The notes under the pieces were generated by a model. That model ran no database searches and was not told the origin of the DNA. It was given only the letters and a program-made list of their open reading frames with translations. Positions 46,090-59,760 of a DNA stretch of 64,000 bases are shown one piece after another. Numbering within the stretch: the stretch's first letter is position 1; each line of letters opens with the position of its first letter. The position numbers were made by a program, and so were the translations under genes. Origin of the DNA: Taeniopygia guttata (Eukaryota > Chordata > Aves > Passeriformes > Estrildidae); the NCBI RefSeq assembly GCF_048771995.1, contig NC_133028.1:811001-875000 (forward strand). The letters are read 5' to 3'.

Positions 46090-46895
46090 GAGCGCCGCCC
46101 GCTCCGAGCCCGGGCACGGGCACGGCCCCCGAGAGCCCCGGGAACGGCCACGGCCCCGGGCACGGTCCCCCGAGAGCCCCGGGAACGGGCACGGGCACGG
46201 CCCCCGAGAGCCCCGGGAACGGGCACGGCTCCGGGCACGGCCCCCTGAGAGCCCCGGGAACGGGCACGGGCACAGCCCCCCGAGAGTCCCGGGAACGGGC
46301 ACGGCCCCCGAGAGCCCCGGGCACGGGCACGGCCCCGGGCACAGCCCCCCGACAGCCCCGGGCACGGGCACGGGCACAGCCCCCCGAGAGCCCCGGGCAC
46401 GGGCACGGCTCCAGGCACGGCCCCCCAAGAGCCCCGGAGCGACCCCGGGCACGGGCACGGGCACCCGACAGCCCTGGGCACGGGCACGGCCCCGGGCACA
46501 GCCCCCCGAGAGCCCCGGACCCGGGCACAGCCCCCCGAGAGCCCCGGAGCGACCCCGGGCACGGGCACAGCTCCCCGAAAGCCCCGGGAACGGGCACGGC
46601 CCCCCGACAGCCCCGGGGCACGGGCACGGCTCCAAGCACGGCCCCCCGACAGCCCCGGACCGGTCCCGGGCACGGGCACGGCCCCCCGAGAGTCCCGGGA
46701 ACGGGCACGGGCACCCGAGAGCCCCGGAGTGACCCCGGGCACAGCCCCCCGAGAGCCCCGGAGTGATCCCGGGCACAGCCCCCCGAGAGCCCCGGACTTG
46801 GGCACGGCCCCGGGCACAGCCCCCCGAGAGCCCCGGGCACGGGCACGGCCCCTGAGAGCCCCGGAGCGACCCCGGGCACGGAGACGGGCTGCGAG
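46090..46895. repeat. GC-rich CCCCGAGAGCCCCGGGCACGG array
   Basis: About 800 bases of CCCCGAGAGCCCCGG and GGGCACGGGCACGG units of about 27 to 45 bases. Both strands have GGG runs. Confidence 0.94.
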
Positions 46896-47582
46896 TCCCG
46901 AGGGATCCCGCTCCGGGGGCAGCAGCGCGGGGCATCGCCCTTTCTGCCCACGCTTGGAGCTGGGATCTTCCCCAGCCTGCTGGCATCCCAAAATCCCTGG
47001 AAACTCAGGAATTCTCTGGGATTGTCAGCACAGGAGGGACGGGTATGGTTTTCTATCCCTTTCTGCCTGACCTCCATGCTGGGATCTTCCCTGCTGGGAT
47101 CCCAAACTCCCTGGGAGGACAGGAATTCTCTGGGATTATCAGCACAGGAGGGATGGGCATGGTTTTCTATCCCTTTCTGCCTGAACTCAGAGCTGGGATC
47201 CCAAAAGGACGGGAATGCCAGGGATTCTCTGGGATCCAAGAAAACTGAGCCACCAGCACTCAGGGAAGGTTTGGAGGTGCAGGGTGAGGAGTGCAGGTGT
47301 GCTGGATGTGCCCGGCTGAGCTGGTCTTGCATTAAGGTTTCTTTTTTAATTTAAGAGGTGTTTTAAAAACCTGCTACCCAGGGTAGGGGGTTGGGAATTG
47401 GAGGAGCTTTAAGGTCCATTCCAACCCAAACCATGCTGGGATTCCAACGATTCAGGGAAGGAGGCTTGAAAGGCACCTGGCTGAGCAAGACAGAGTCTGG
47501 CTTTGGGGTGGTGTACAGAAAAACCAAGGGAAAACCAATTTCTGCAGCTTTTCCCAGGGGATGGGGGTGGCTGTTGGTCTGC
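46896..47582. other. Intergenic sequence with a 111-bp local duplication
   Basis: Two direct copies of GGAATTCTCTGGGATT, ATCAGCACAGGAGGGA and GGTTTTCTATCCCTTTCTGC occur at about 47010-47070 and 47120-47180. Otherwise unremarkable apart from the CR1 fragment at 47388. Confidence 0.6.
47388..47470 (+). mobile_element. CR1 LINE 3' terminus (fragment)
   Basis: Forward CR1 end: GGAGCTTTAAGGTCCATTCC, AACCCAAACCATGCTGGG and a degenerate ATTCCAACGATTC tail. Confidence 0.65.
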
Positions 47583-48238
47583 AGGGCCAGTTTGGATCCA
47601 GCCCTGGGCCCAGCTTGGATCCAGCCCTGGGCCCAGTTTGGATCCAGCTCTGGGCCCAGTTTGGATCCAGCCCTAGGCCCAGTTTGGATCCAACCCCAGT
47701 CCCAGTTTGGATCCAGCTCTAATTCCAGTTTGGATCCAGCCCTGGGCCCAGTTTGGATCCAGCTCTAATTCCAGTTTGGATCCAGCCCTGGGCCCAGTTT
47801 GGATCCAGCTCTGGGCCCAGTTTGAATCCAACCCCAGTCCCAGTTTGGATCCAGCCCTGGGCCCAGTTTGGATCCAGCCCTGGGCCCAGTTTGGATCCAG
47901 CTCTGGGCCCAGTTTGAATCCAACCCCAGTCCCAGTTTGGATCCAGCCCCAGGCCCAGTTTGGATCCAGCCCTGGGCCCAGCTTGGATCCAGCTCTAATT
48001 CCAGTTTGGATCCAGCTCTAATTCCAGTTTGGATCCAGCCCTAGGCCCAGTTTGGATCCAGCCCTGGGCCCAGTTTAGATCCAGCCCTGGGCCCAGCTTG
48101 GATCCAGCCCTAATTCCAGTTTGGATCCAGCCCTGGGCCCAGTTTAGATCCAGCCCTGGACCCAGTTTGGATCCAGCTCTAATTCCAGTTTGGATCCAGC
48201 CTTAGTCCCAGTTTGGATCCATGCCTAGTCCCAGCTCA
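47583..48238. repeat. 24-bp CAGTTTGGATCCAGCCCTGG array, about 27 copies
   Basis: Unit CCCAGTTTGGATCCAGCCCT with a CTAATTC variant in some copies. Confidence 0.95.
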
Positions 48239-48469
48239 GGCTGTGCCTGCACAGCTCAGGGTGGTTTAATTAATCACAGATCATTTCTGCAGTGCCTCCC
48301 CATTGACCCCCACAGCAAACGAACTAATTACTCATTAAGGCAGAGAAGCTGTGGGGCAGGACAGCTCAGCACAGAGCTCTGCTCCCTGCTCTGGCCTGGG
48401 ATTAATCCCTGAGCCCCTCGCTGGCCTCGTTACTCATTAACTCATTAACGGGGCAGAGCCAGCGAAGCT

Positions 48470-48818
48470 TTGGGATGGGGGGACCTCAGGGATCATCAAT
48501 GCCAGGGCAGGGACACTCCCACTGTCCCAGGTGGATCCAACCCCAGTGTCCAGCCTGGCCTGGGGCACTGCCAGGGATCCAGGGGCAGCCACAGCAAATC
48601 TGGGAATTCCAGCCCAGCCAGGAATTCCTTGCCAAGATCCCAGCCCAAGCTCCCCTTTCCCAGTGGGAGCCATTCCCTGGCTCCTGTCCCTCTGTCCCTT
48701 GTCCCCAGCCCCTCTCCAGCTCTCCTGGAGCCCCTCCAGGGACTCTGAGCATTCCCTGGAATTTTCCCTTCTCCAGGAGAACATTCCCAGCTCTGCCAGC
48801 CTGGCTCCAGCCCTGGAG
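48470..48818 (-). mobile_element. CR1 LINE 3' half, reverse
   Basis: Reverse copy of the passerine-type CR1 seen at 52950 and 58590: GGACCTCAGGGATCATC, CCAGCCTGGCCTGGGGC, GGATCCAGGGGCAGCCACAG, then GGGAGCCATTCCCTGGCTCC, CTCCAGGGACTCTGAGC and CTTCTCCAGGAGAACATTCC. It is immediately followed by the truncated LTR at 48819. Confidence 0.85.
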
Positions 48819-49195
48819 TGTGGGAATCCAGAGCTTCCCTCTGGCTGCCCTGGCAGGTCTGGGACCCTGGCAGGGGTCAGGAACCCCCCTGGACAGAGCC
48901 CCCAGAGACACTGGCTGTGATCTCTGTCCATGGAAAAGAGTTTTCAATCTTACAGGATCAATTACCAGCTCTGAGTGTTTGATATGAGTAATAATTAAGT
49001 GTGGCAAGGGTGCAAAAGTAAAATTTTAAGATTCTAAATTAGGAGTTCAAAAGAGACAAGATGGAGGAAATTGGGTGTATCTTGTCACTTTTTCTCCTTC
49101 TTCATGCCCTCCATGTTTCACTGTGGTGTTGGCATTGCTTCTTCTTTAGCAACAGAGCAGAAAGACAGAGGCTTTTTACGATCTCAGACTCTGTG
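48819..49195 (+). mobile_element. Truncated ERVK-type LTR, internally deleted
   Basis: A third copy of the LTR family seen at 6.2 and 10.7 kb. It starts TGTGGGAATCC and matches the family through GGTGTTGGCATT (about 49135), then jumps about 215 bases to the GCTTCTTCTTTAGCA region near the 3' end. No target duplication could be identified because the 3' terminus is degraded. It abuts the 5' part of a CR1 copy on its left. Confidence 0.8.
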
Positions 49196-50244
49196 AGGTC
49201 GCTGCCAGCTGAGCAGAGAGGGGTTTGCTGTTCCAGCACTCCCCAGCCCAGTCCTGCACACCCCAGCACAGCTCCAGGACACCCCAAAAGCTCCTGCCTC
49301 GTGCCTTTGCATGCTGAACGTGTCTCCAGGGGCAGCTCTGGGGCCGTGCGGTGTTGGAAATGCAGGTGAACCCGGTGGGGAAAATGCTGATGAACGATTT
49401 CTTTATTATAACTTTGTTATAATATATTAATATACTATTTAAAGGATATACTAAAACTACAAAGCCACTTTTAAAAATTACCGTATCTTTCTCACACCTC
49501 GTGCCCCTCTCTGCGAGCCCAGCCCCAGGTGGGTTGGATTGGTCATCAGCTCCAACAATCCTCACTAAAATCTAATTAAGCACTCACCCCAGGTAAGCAA
49601 TTCTCCAGATACATTCCACATGGGAAAAACAAGGAGCAGAAATAGAAATTGTTTTCTCTTTCTTTCCTTGGTAAAAAAAAACATTGAAAGAGAGAAAAAG
49701 GTGCCCCCACATTGCAGGGTGGGGTCCCGTGTGGGCACCTGGGCACTGCCAGCCCTTTCCCCCTGGCAGGGGGAGGTGCCCCCGGGGCCCTGGGGCTGCT
49801 GGGGTGGGCGATGTCACCCCAAAATGCTGCACAGACACCTCCACTCGTGCCCCAAGCTGCTCTTGAGGCCCTCACGGGGCTTTCTGGAGCGTTTTTTAGG
49901 GATTTCAGCCCAGGAGGCACCTGCACAGCTCCTGCTGCAGCTTCATCCCCCTGCTCGGGGGGGAGGAAAAGGGATAAAACCTGCACAGGGTCCTGCTGCA
50001 GGGAGGGAACTTGTGGAATTTGGGGGGAAATTACAAAATGAGTAATTAAATGAGTGTCCGAGGGGTCGGTGCGGAGGCAGGGGGAGGCTGGAACCCCTCT
50101 CCATCCCGCTGCTTTCCAGAGGCATTCCCGGCTCTGTTCCCCGGGCTCGGGACGCCCTCAGCTGGCGGCTGGAAATGTGGGAAAGGGCAGGAAAACTTCC
50201 ATGGCATTTTGCCTTTTTATCTTACGGGCACGGGCTGGGTCCCG
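49196..50244. other. Intergenic unique sequence
   Basis: AT-rich at 49380-49480, GC-richer after 49680. No gene or known element was recognised. Confidence 0.5.
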
Positions 50245-50690
50245 GGAAGGGAACACGGGAACCCAGGGGATGCTGGTACCCAGGGGTTGTTGGCACCCAG
50301 GGGATGCTGGCACCCAGGGGATGCTGGTACCCGGAGAACCCTGGCACCCAGGGGATGCTGGTACCCAGGGGATTTTGGTACCCAGGGAATGCTGGTACCC
50401 AGAGAACCCTGGCACCCAGGGGATGTTGGCACCCAGGGGATGTTGGCACCCAGGGGATTTTAGTACCCAGGGGATGCTGGCACCCAAAGATGCTGGTCTG
50501 TGGGGGATGTTGATACCCAGGGGGATGCAGGTACCTGGAGGATGCTGCTGCCCAGGGAATGGTGATGCCCAGGGGATGCTGGCACCTGGGAGTGCTGGTA
50601 CCTGATGGATGTTGGTACCCAGGTGATATTTGTACCCAGGGGATGCTGGTACTTCGTGGATGTTGGTACCCAGGGGATGTTGGTACCCAG
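50245..50690. repeat. 20-bp GGTACCCAGGGGATGCTGGC array
   Basis: About 22 units, GGCACCCAGGGGATGCTGGT. Leads directly into the unidentified repeat copy at 50690. Confidence 0.93.
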
Positions 50691-50849
50691 GTGTGGAATC
50701 TTCATTTCTTTCTGCCAATGCCAGATTAAACGTGTGAGATGTTGTTTCTTGTTGGGACTCCGATGTTTATCAGCTCTTATCTCTGTCCCAGTCTCACAAA
50801 CCCTGAATTCTGCAGAATTTCACTCCAACAAACTAAAAATGGAGCCCCG

Positions 50850-50880
<31 letters not shown>

Positions 50881-50905
50881 CCTTTTAAGGATAAACTGTC
50901 CAATA
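50690..50905 (+). repeat. Unidentified dispersed repeat, copy 1
   Basis: About 210 bases from GTGTGGAATCTTCATTTC through GTTGTTTCTTGTTGGGAC and AACAAACTAAAAATGGAGC, with a (TC)n run, to TTTTAAGGATAAACTGT. It is nearly identical to 52148-52350. LTR-like in feel, but no termini or target duplications were established. Confidence 0.75.
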
Positions 50906-51435
50906 TCCAGAGGGATATTTGGGGATGTCACTACCCAGAGGGATATTTGGGGATGTCAGTGCCCAGAGGGATATTTGGGGATGTCACTACCCAGAGGGAT
51001 ATTTGGGGATGTCACTACCCAGAGGGATATTTGGGGATGTCGGTACCCAGAGGGATATTTGGGGATGTTGGCGCCCAGAGGGATATTTGGGGATGTTGGT
51101 GCCCAGAGGGATATTTGGGGATGTCACTACCCAGAGGGATATTTGGGGATGTTGGTACCCAGAGGGATATTTGGGGATGTCGGTGCCCAGAGGGATATTT
51201 GGGGATGTCACTACCCAGAGGGATATTTGGGGATTCTGACACCCAGAGAGATATTAGGGGATGTTGGTGCCCAGAGGGATATTTGGGGATGTTGGTACCC
51301 AGAGGGATATTTGGGGATGTTGGTGCCCAGAGGGATATTTGGGGATGTTGGCACCCAGAGGGATATTTGGGGATGTTGGTACCCAGAGGGATATTTGGGG
51401 ATGTCAGTGCCCAGAGGGATATTTGGGGATGTCGG
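50905..51435. repeat. 28-bp minisatellite, about 19 copies
   Basis: Unit CCCAGAGGGATATTTGGGGA plus TGTYGGTA. It begins immediately after the dispersed repeat at 50690-50905. Confidence 0.95.
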
Positions 51436-52147
51436 TGATTCAGGAATTCACCCACCCTCAAAGACACAGCAGAAACCCCAGAGCAGACATGTTTCATTAT
51501 TTTAATGATCTTAGATTTTTCACAATTGGAGAGCCAGGGGGACAAAATCTGAGCTGCAGGGTTGGGGTGGAGGGGGCACAGAGGGGCACTGGGCATTTCC
51601 AGGGCACACAGGGCTTCAAAACGACTTTTCTGCATCAGCTTTCCAGAGGAAAAGCCTCTGTGTGTCTGTGCCTGCTGGAATCTGATGGGAAAATGAGCAA
51701 AAAAACCAAAAAACAAACCCACAAATAATTAAAAGAAGGGGCTGAAGCCCCAAAGTAAGGTTTGGACCCAAAACCTGCAGTGGGAGCAGGGCAGGAACTC
51801 AGGGCCGTGTCTTTGCTCAGGTTTCTGAGAGCTGCTGACTCCAGGCAGGCTCCCAAAATTCCCAACTCCTCCAAGGCCAGCTCCCTCTCCTGGTGGGAAA
51901 AGCACCGGGAGGGGCTCTGCTGCTCCTGAACGCGGAATTCAGGGAATTCGGGGCAGCCCAGCCCCGGTGAGCGGGGACAGAGGGGACATCAGCACCCCAG
52001 GGCCAGGAGGGGCTCCCTGGGTGCTGCTGTGGGACAAAGGGGACACCCACGGGGACATGGCTCCAGCCCTGGTTGGTACCCAGGTGATATTTGTACCCAG
52101 GGGATATTTGTACCCAGGGGATGTTGGTACCCAGGGGATGTTGTTAC
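51436..52147. other. Intergenic sequence downstream of SPR
   Basis: Unique sequence between the 28-bp array and dispersed repeat copy 2. An ATTAAA on the minus strand near 51500 is a weak candidate for a distal SPR poly(A) signal. Confidence 0.4.
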
Positions 52148-52350
52148 TGTGTGGAATCTTCATTTCTTTCTGCCAGTGCCAGATTAAATGTGTGAGATGT
52201 TGTTTCTTGTTGGGACTCCGATGTTTATCAGCTCTTATCTCTGTCCCAGTCTCACAAACCCTGAATTCTGCAGAATTTCACTCCAACAAACTAAAAATGG
52301 AGCTCCATGTCTCTCTCTCTCTGAGGCCTTTTAAGGATAAACTGTGCAAT
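52148..52350 (+). repeat. Unidentified dispersed repeat, copy 2
   Basis: Second copy of the 50690 element. It is also preceded by a few GGTACCCAGGTGATATTTG units but continues into unique sequence (AATTAAGAAATAACACC) rather than the 28-bp array, and has a much shorter (TC)n run. Confidence 0.75.
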
Positions 52351-52713
52351 TAAGAAATAACACCTGAATTATTTTCACTTTCAGCCCCGGTGGGGCTGGC
52401 AGAGCCCCCCTGTGCCAGGCACCCCTTGGCTCCCACAGACTCCTGAGTTTGAACCTTCCAGGGCCATTTCGTGGGGACAGCCACCTCTGTCCCCAAATCC
52501 CTGATTTTGGATGCAGAGGGGTTTGGGATTTGGGGGCTGAGGGGGCTCAGCAGCAGGAGCTGTTCCCCAGCCCCAAAAGGCACCAGGGCTGTTTGCAAGG
52601 CACACAGAGCGTCTTAAAATCTTCCCAAAGCCCAGGCTTTGAACAAGGTCCTGCTGGAGGCACCAGGAAAAGGCTGAGCTGGGAGCAGAGCAGGGAGGCA
52701 AAGGTGCAGGAGC

Positions 52714-54207
<1,494 letters not shown>

Positions 54208-54210
54208 TCA

Positions 54211-55155
<945 letters not shown>

Positions 55156-55514
55156 CGGGTGGTTTACACTCAAGATGGGTAAAAGGGCACCCAAGGCATG
55201 AAGGGCACGAGGAAGGAGGGCTGGAAATTTGTCTGAAGGTTTGGATTTGGGGAGCAGCGCGATGAGAAGGAGGGGCAGGAGGGACAACCAAGTGTTCCCT
55301 GGGAGCAGCAAAGCACTGCCAGGGACCCCTCCCCAATTAATTCCTTTAATAAACCCACACCGGGACGGGCTGATCCCCCCGCAGCTCCTGTTCTTTTATC
55401 AGCAAGCCCCGGGGTGACCCGGCTGGCCCCGGGGGCGGAGGGCAGGGCTCGGGGAGGGGACGGGAGGGGACAGGAGGGGACAGGAGAGGACAGGAGGGGA
55501 CAGCCGTGTCCTAC

Positions 55515-56148
55515 CGGCGTTGTTGACCACCAGCAGGCGGCCGAAGGACGCGTCCTGCAGCAGCTCCCGCAGGGCAGCGCCCGCCCTCCGCAGCCCCTCC
55601 GGGCAGCCCAGGTCAGCGGCCACGCACTGCACCCGCAGCTCGCTGCTGCCGGTGGCGCTCCCGGTGGCACTCCCGGTATCCCCGGTGCTCAGCTCGGCCG
55701 CCAGCTCGGCCAGCGCCGCGGCGGAACGCGCCAGCAGCAGCAGCGCCGAGCCGGGCCCGAGCTGCGGGGCCAGGAGCCGCGCCAGGCTGCGGCCGAAGCC
55801 GCGGGAAGCGCCGGTGATCACGCAGGCGGTGGCGGGCCAGCGCTCCGCTCCCGGTGCCGGTGCCGTTCCCGGTGCCGGTGTCGCTCCCGGTGCCGCTCCC
55901 GGTGCCGCTGTCGCTCCCCTTTCCGCTCCCGGTGCCGCTCCCGGTGTCACTCCCGGTGCCGCTGTCGCTCCCGTTCCCGCTCCCGGTGCCGCTCCCGGTG
56001 TCACTCCCGGTGCCGCTGTCGCTCCCGGTGCCGCTCCCGGTGTCGCTCCCGGTGCCGCTATCGCTCCCGGCGTCGCTCCCGGTGCCGCTCCCGGTGCCGC
56101 TCCCGGTGTCGCTCCCGGTGCCGTTCCCGTTCCCGGTGCCCGCTCCAT
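55515..56148 (-). CDS. SPR: SPR coding exon 1, with N-terminal Ala/Pro/Gly repeat extension
   Basis: Encodes residues 1-211 plus one base. Residues 1 to about 101 are a low-complexity extension of PGAAPGATPGA-type repeats. The conserved fold starts at about residue 104, with the NADPH-binding TGASRGFG at 112-119, SALLLLARS as strand 2, LRVQCVAADLG, and LLVVNNAG at the donor GCCG|GTAGGA. The ATG at 56148 has G at -3 and G at +4 and begins MERAPG, similar to the ME start of mammalian SPR. An in-frame ATG 20 codons upstream (56208) has a weaker context, and there is no Met between the extension and the fold. The repeat is therefore coding unless initiation is non-AUG or a different first exon is used. 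Exact extension length probably varies between individuals. Confidence 0.88.
55855..56145. repeat. SPR: GC-rich coding minisatellite in SPR exon 1
   Basis: Units of 6, 12 and 18 bases such as GGTGCCGCTCCC and GGTGTCGCTCCC (plus strand), higher-order period about 48 bases. All length steps are multiples of three, so the SPR frame stays open on the minus strand. Confidence 0.92.
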
Positions 56149-56560
56149 CCCGGAACGCCGCGGAGGGGCCGTGGGAACGCCCCTGCCCACGTGACCCGCC
56201 CCATTCATGACCCCGCCGCTTACTGAATGGGCGCTGGGAGCGCGCGGGCAGCGCCGCCTCCTCTGATTGGTCGGCCACGCCGCGCGCTCGGGGGGGCGTG
56301 GTCGGGGAGGGGCGCCCCCTTGCGGCCGCTGTGAGGGGAGGCGGATTCCGTGAGGGAGCGGCGGGAACGGGACCGGCAATGGGAACGGGAAAAGGAACGG
56401 GAACGGGAAAAGGAACGGGAACGGGAAAAGGAACCAGGAACGGGACTGGGACCGGCACCAGGAACAGCGACGGGACCGGGATCCGAACCGTCAACGAGCG
56501 CCAACAGGACCAGGTCTGGTAATGCGGCTGCGTCCCTGCCCCCAGCGCGGCCGCTCTTGG
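56149..56560 (-). promoter_or_regulatory. SPR: SPR promoter CpG island with E-box and CCAAT box
   Basis: GC-rich, CpG-dense sequence upstream of the SPR ATG. On the gene strand there is a perfect CACGTG E-box (56188-56193) about 40 bases before the ATG and a CCAAT box (ATTGG on plus, 56266-56270) about 120 bases before it. KLF/Sp-like GGGCGTGG follows near 56293-56302, and AAAAGGAACGGG repeats run to about 56440. Spacing suggests a TATA-less promoter with the start site between the CCAAT box and the ATG. The tandem GGGAACGGGAAAA units at 56375-56440 may be length-variable. Confidence 0.6.
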
Positions 56561-58589
56561 CCTTCCTTTCCCCCGTTACGATTTTTCCATGTACTTTCCA
56601 ACATATTTCCCAAATATTTTAAAATCAAAATTTTAATGATTTAAAAAATATATATTTATATTTTTTTTCCCCCTCGCGGGTGTAAATTCCCTGTTATTAT
56701 CCCCGCCTGCCTCTCCCTCAGGGCACAATTCCCTTTTCCCTCTGCGACCCCGGTTTTGGCACCCAGCCCTGCCGCTGCACCTGTGTGAAAATATTTCATT
56801 ATTGGCTTTTCGCTGATGGTACAATGAATATTGTGTGTGTCATGTTAGAGAGTGATTCTGTATTAGTTCTCTTAAGTAGTTTTTTTTAGCGTTCAGGAGC
56901 ACACATCATCACGGGATATGATTATATGCAGATTTTATGCTTTTATTGAGAGCTCTGGGAATCAGGAACAGACCCAAACCTGGCTTTGGAGCTGAATGTA
57001 TTTTATATTCTATCCTTATATAACTTACATATTAATTATTAAACTTATATTGTTCTATTGTATACATTGACTTTATCCAAGCATGAGTTTCTCGTGATCT
57101 TTCTCAAGCTTCTGACCACAGTTTCTCATGATTATTCTTATGATTAAACAGTAATTATATTTAATTAATAAACAATCATCACATCTAACAATTATATCAT
57201 TTATCATGTACTAGCCACACAGGTGCAGTTCTAGCAAGGTACAAGGCCTACATGTTCCCAGGGTATTTTTTTCAGGGCCTAATAAGCCTAATTTTCCTTC
57301 TAACCCTAAATCCCCATGATTTTAAAACCCTTTTACTACCAGTGTGATAAATGTAGTTTTAGGTTACAACATAACGTTAAAATAGAAAGTCTGTGATACA
57401 GAATTTGTTACAAGCTTGAGCAGGAAGATGGAATAATCAAGAAACTTTTCACACAGAGATGTCAGTGTGCACCTAAAAAAAATTACTGTCTCCTTATAAG
57501 AAAAAACAAACATTCTTCCACCTCTCCATCTTTTTGGAACCACCAAGATTAAGGAGAAGTTGACAAAAACCAGAAAATTTCTTAATTTGCAAGGAATTTA
57601 TGCATCATGTATGAAATATATGAGTATGAATCAGGCTGTTGCTTTTAAGGTTATTCCTTTGTTCACAAGGGATGCTTTTCATGACTTAGTGTCCAAAAAC
57701 ATCCGGGCATCCATAATTCTTTGCTTTTTATTGTCTTGTAGTTCTCCTAACTCTAAATTTTACTACTCTAATTGCATTACTATTTTGATAATCATTTTAT
57801 TATTATTAAACTTTTAAAAATTTGAAAAACCAAGTGATTGGCGTATTTCACACCAGGGAGTAAAAACCCTCTCTGGTCACAAAAAGCCCTAAAATCCTTT
57901 TGAAAAATAAAAACCTCTGTGCTGAAGGTGCAGAGAACTCTCAGGGAGGGTTTTTCCAAGGAATACCTGGTTTGTATGGAGCGAGCTGGCAGCAGGGCTG
58001 GGATTCCCAGCTGTTCCATGCCAGGCCAGATGGTTCCAGGCAGGTAATGGAGCAGGATTTCACTCAATTAAGCAGCCACAGACTGGGCTGGAACCCTGCA
58101 GCACTCTAATAAAACATTAAAAATTCATGGCATGGCAAAAACCCAAGAGCGCTATTTGTTTTGCTAAAGCAAATCTTACACATTCAGCGAAATTAAGATC
58201 ATCAGCAGCAAAATAAGACAGCAAATGTGTATTTTTTTCACAAGTCGCTTCTTGATGGCAGAACTTGCTTCAGTCACTGCCAGTTCCCGCTTTGGCAGCT
58301 CCAGTTCCCTGCATCCATCAGGATTGCTGCCCTGCTTCCAGCCTGGCACCCACACGGAGCTGGGAACGGGCAGCTTTGCTGGACTGGTGACTTGGTTTGA
58401 AAAGAGGCTGTGAAGGAGGGCAAAAGCCTCCTGTGAAATGGGAAAGGTAAACCCCCTCCCTCCCAAATACCATCATTTCCAAATTAAAAGGCTCTCAGGC
58501 AAAGCTATGGGAATGGGAATAACAGGTCTTTACTAGGAAAAAACTAAATAAAAAAAAACAGAGAGAGCAACTTTTTATACAGGCAGATC
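56561..58589. other. AT-rich SPR-EXOC6B intergenic DNA
   Basis: About 2 kb of AT-rich sequence, the longest array-free stretch. 56825-57350 has LTR-like character (GCTTTTATTGAGAGCTCTGG, TAAGCCTAATTTTCC), but no termini or target duplications were found. No coding exon. Confidence 0.4.
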
Positions 58590-58845
58590 GTGGTAGGACA
58601 AGGGAAATGGTTTTAAACTAAAATAACAGAGATTTAGGTGGGATCTTGGCAAGGAATTGCTGTCTGGGAGGGTGGGGAGGGGCTGGGCTGGAATTCCCAG
58701 ATTTGCTGTGGCTGCCCCTGGATCCCTGGCAGTGCCCAAGGCCAGGTTGGATCCACCTGGGACAGTGGGAGGTGTCCCTGCCATGGCAGGGGTGGCACTG
58801 GGTGGGATTTAGTGTCTTCCCAACCCAAACCATTCAGTGATTTTA
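58590..58845 (+). mobile_element. CR1 LINE 3' end
   Basis: Forward CR1: TAGGACAAGGGAAATGG, TTTTAAACTAAAATAACAG, GTGGCTGCCCCTGGATCC, CTGCCATGGCAGGGGTGG and CCCAACCCAAACCATTC. This unexpanded copy shows what the interrupted one at 52950 looked like before its array grew. Confidence 0.88.
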
Positions 58846-58950
58846 AATTCCCACCTCTGTGAATTTAAATTCCCACCTCGGTGAATTTAAATTCCCACCT
58901 CGGTGAATTTAAATTCCCACCTCGGTGAATTTAAATTCCCATCTCTGTGC
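58843..58950. repeat. 22-bp AAATTCCCACCTCGGTGAATTT array
   Basis: About five units at the 3' end of a CR1 copy. Confidence 0.88.
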
Positions 58951-59264
58951 TCAAGCCCTTTGTGCCACAGTGTCCTCCGTGCTGCCAGGGGACACTGCTG
59001 GGAGCTCTCCTCCCCAGGGATTGTCCCTGTGCTGCCTGTGGAGTCTCCAGAGGAGCTGTGAAGGCTCTGCAGCGCTTCCCTGGGAACAGCTCCTGATCCA
59101 GCCCCAGGTCAGGATCCACCCTGGGATTTTAACCCCCATTCTCTCCACTGCTGATGTGTCTTTTTGATTCTTGGTCCTAGGAAAGCTTCTGCAGATCCCC
59201 ACCGTGACACTGCCAGAGGACACATTTCCTCCCTGGTGTCACATCCAAAGGGACACCGTGCTGG

Positions 59265-59760
59265 AGAGTTTCTTGGGGAGCTGGGAAGGGGCTGGAGAGT
59301 TCCTGAGGGAGCTGGGAAGGGGCTGGAGAGTTCCCGAGGGAGCTGAGGGGGCTCAGCCTGGAGCAGAGGAGGCTCAGGGGGACCTTGTGGCTCTGCACAG
59401 CTCCTGCCAGGAGGGGACAGCCGGGGGGATTTGGGATCTGTTCCCAGGAACAGGGACAGAAGGAGAGGGAACGGCCTCAGGGGAGCCTCAGGGTGGGCAC
59501 TGGGGGAATTCCTCATGGAAAGGGCAGGGCTGGGGTCCCCATCCCTGGAGGGATTTCAAACCCTGTGGCTGTGGCACTTGGGGACAAGGTCAGTGAGTGG
59601 TGGCAGTGCTGGGGATCCTGGAAGTCTTTTCTTTTATCCCCTTCTCATTCCATGAGGTGACAACAGAAGTGTCCCTGCCCTTGGCAGGGAGGTTTGGAGC
59701 GAGGTGATCCTTAGGGTCCCTTCCAAGCCCTTCCATCCCACTATTCCACGTTATGGAAAC
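59265..59760 (+). mobile_element. CR1 LINE 3' region with three 31-bp units
   Basis: Forward CR1 starting with three copies of the 31-bp unit GGCTGGAGAGTTCCTGAGGG, then CTCAGCCTGGAGCAGAGGAG and a 3' end at AGGGTCCCTTCCAAGCCC with a degenerate ATCCCACTATTCC tail. It is collinear with 9160-9830. Confidence 0.88.

Noticed and set aside
56149-56379. Upstream in-frame ATGs for SPR at 56208 and 56379
   Set aside because: They would place the E-box and CCAAT box inside the coding sequence, have weaker start context and lack any SPR similarity. ATG 56148 is preferred.
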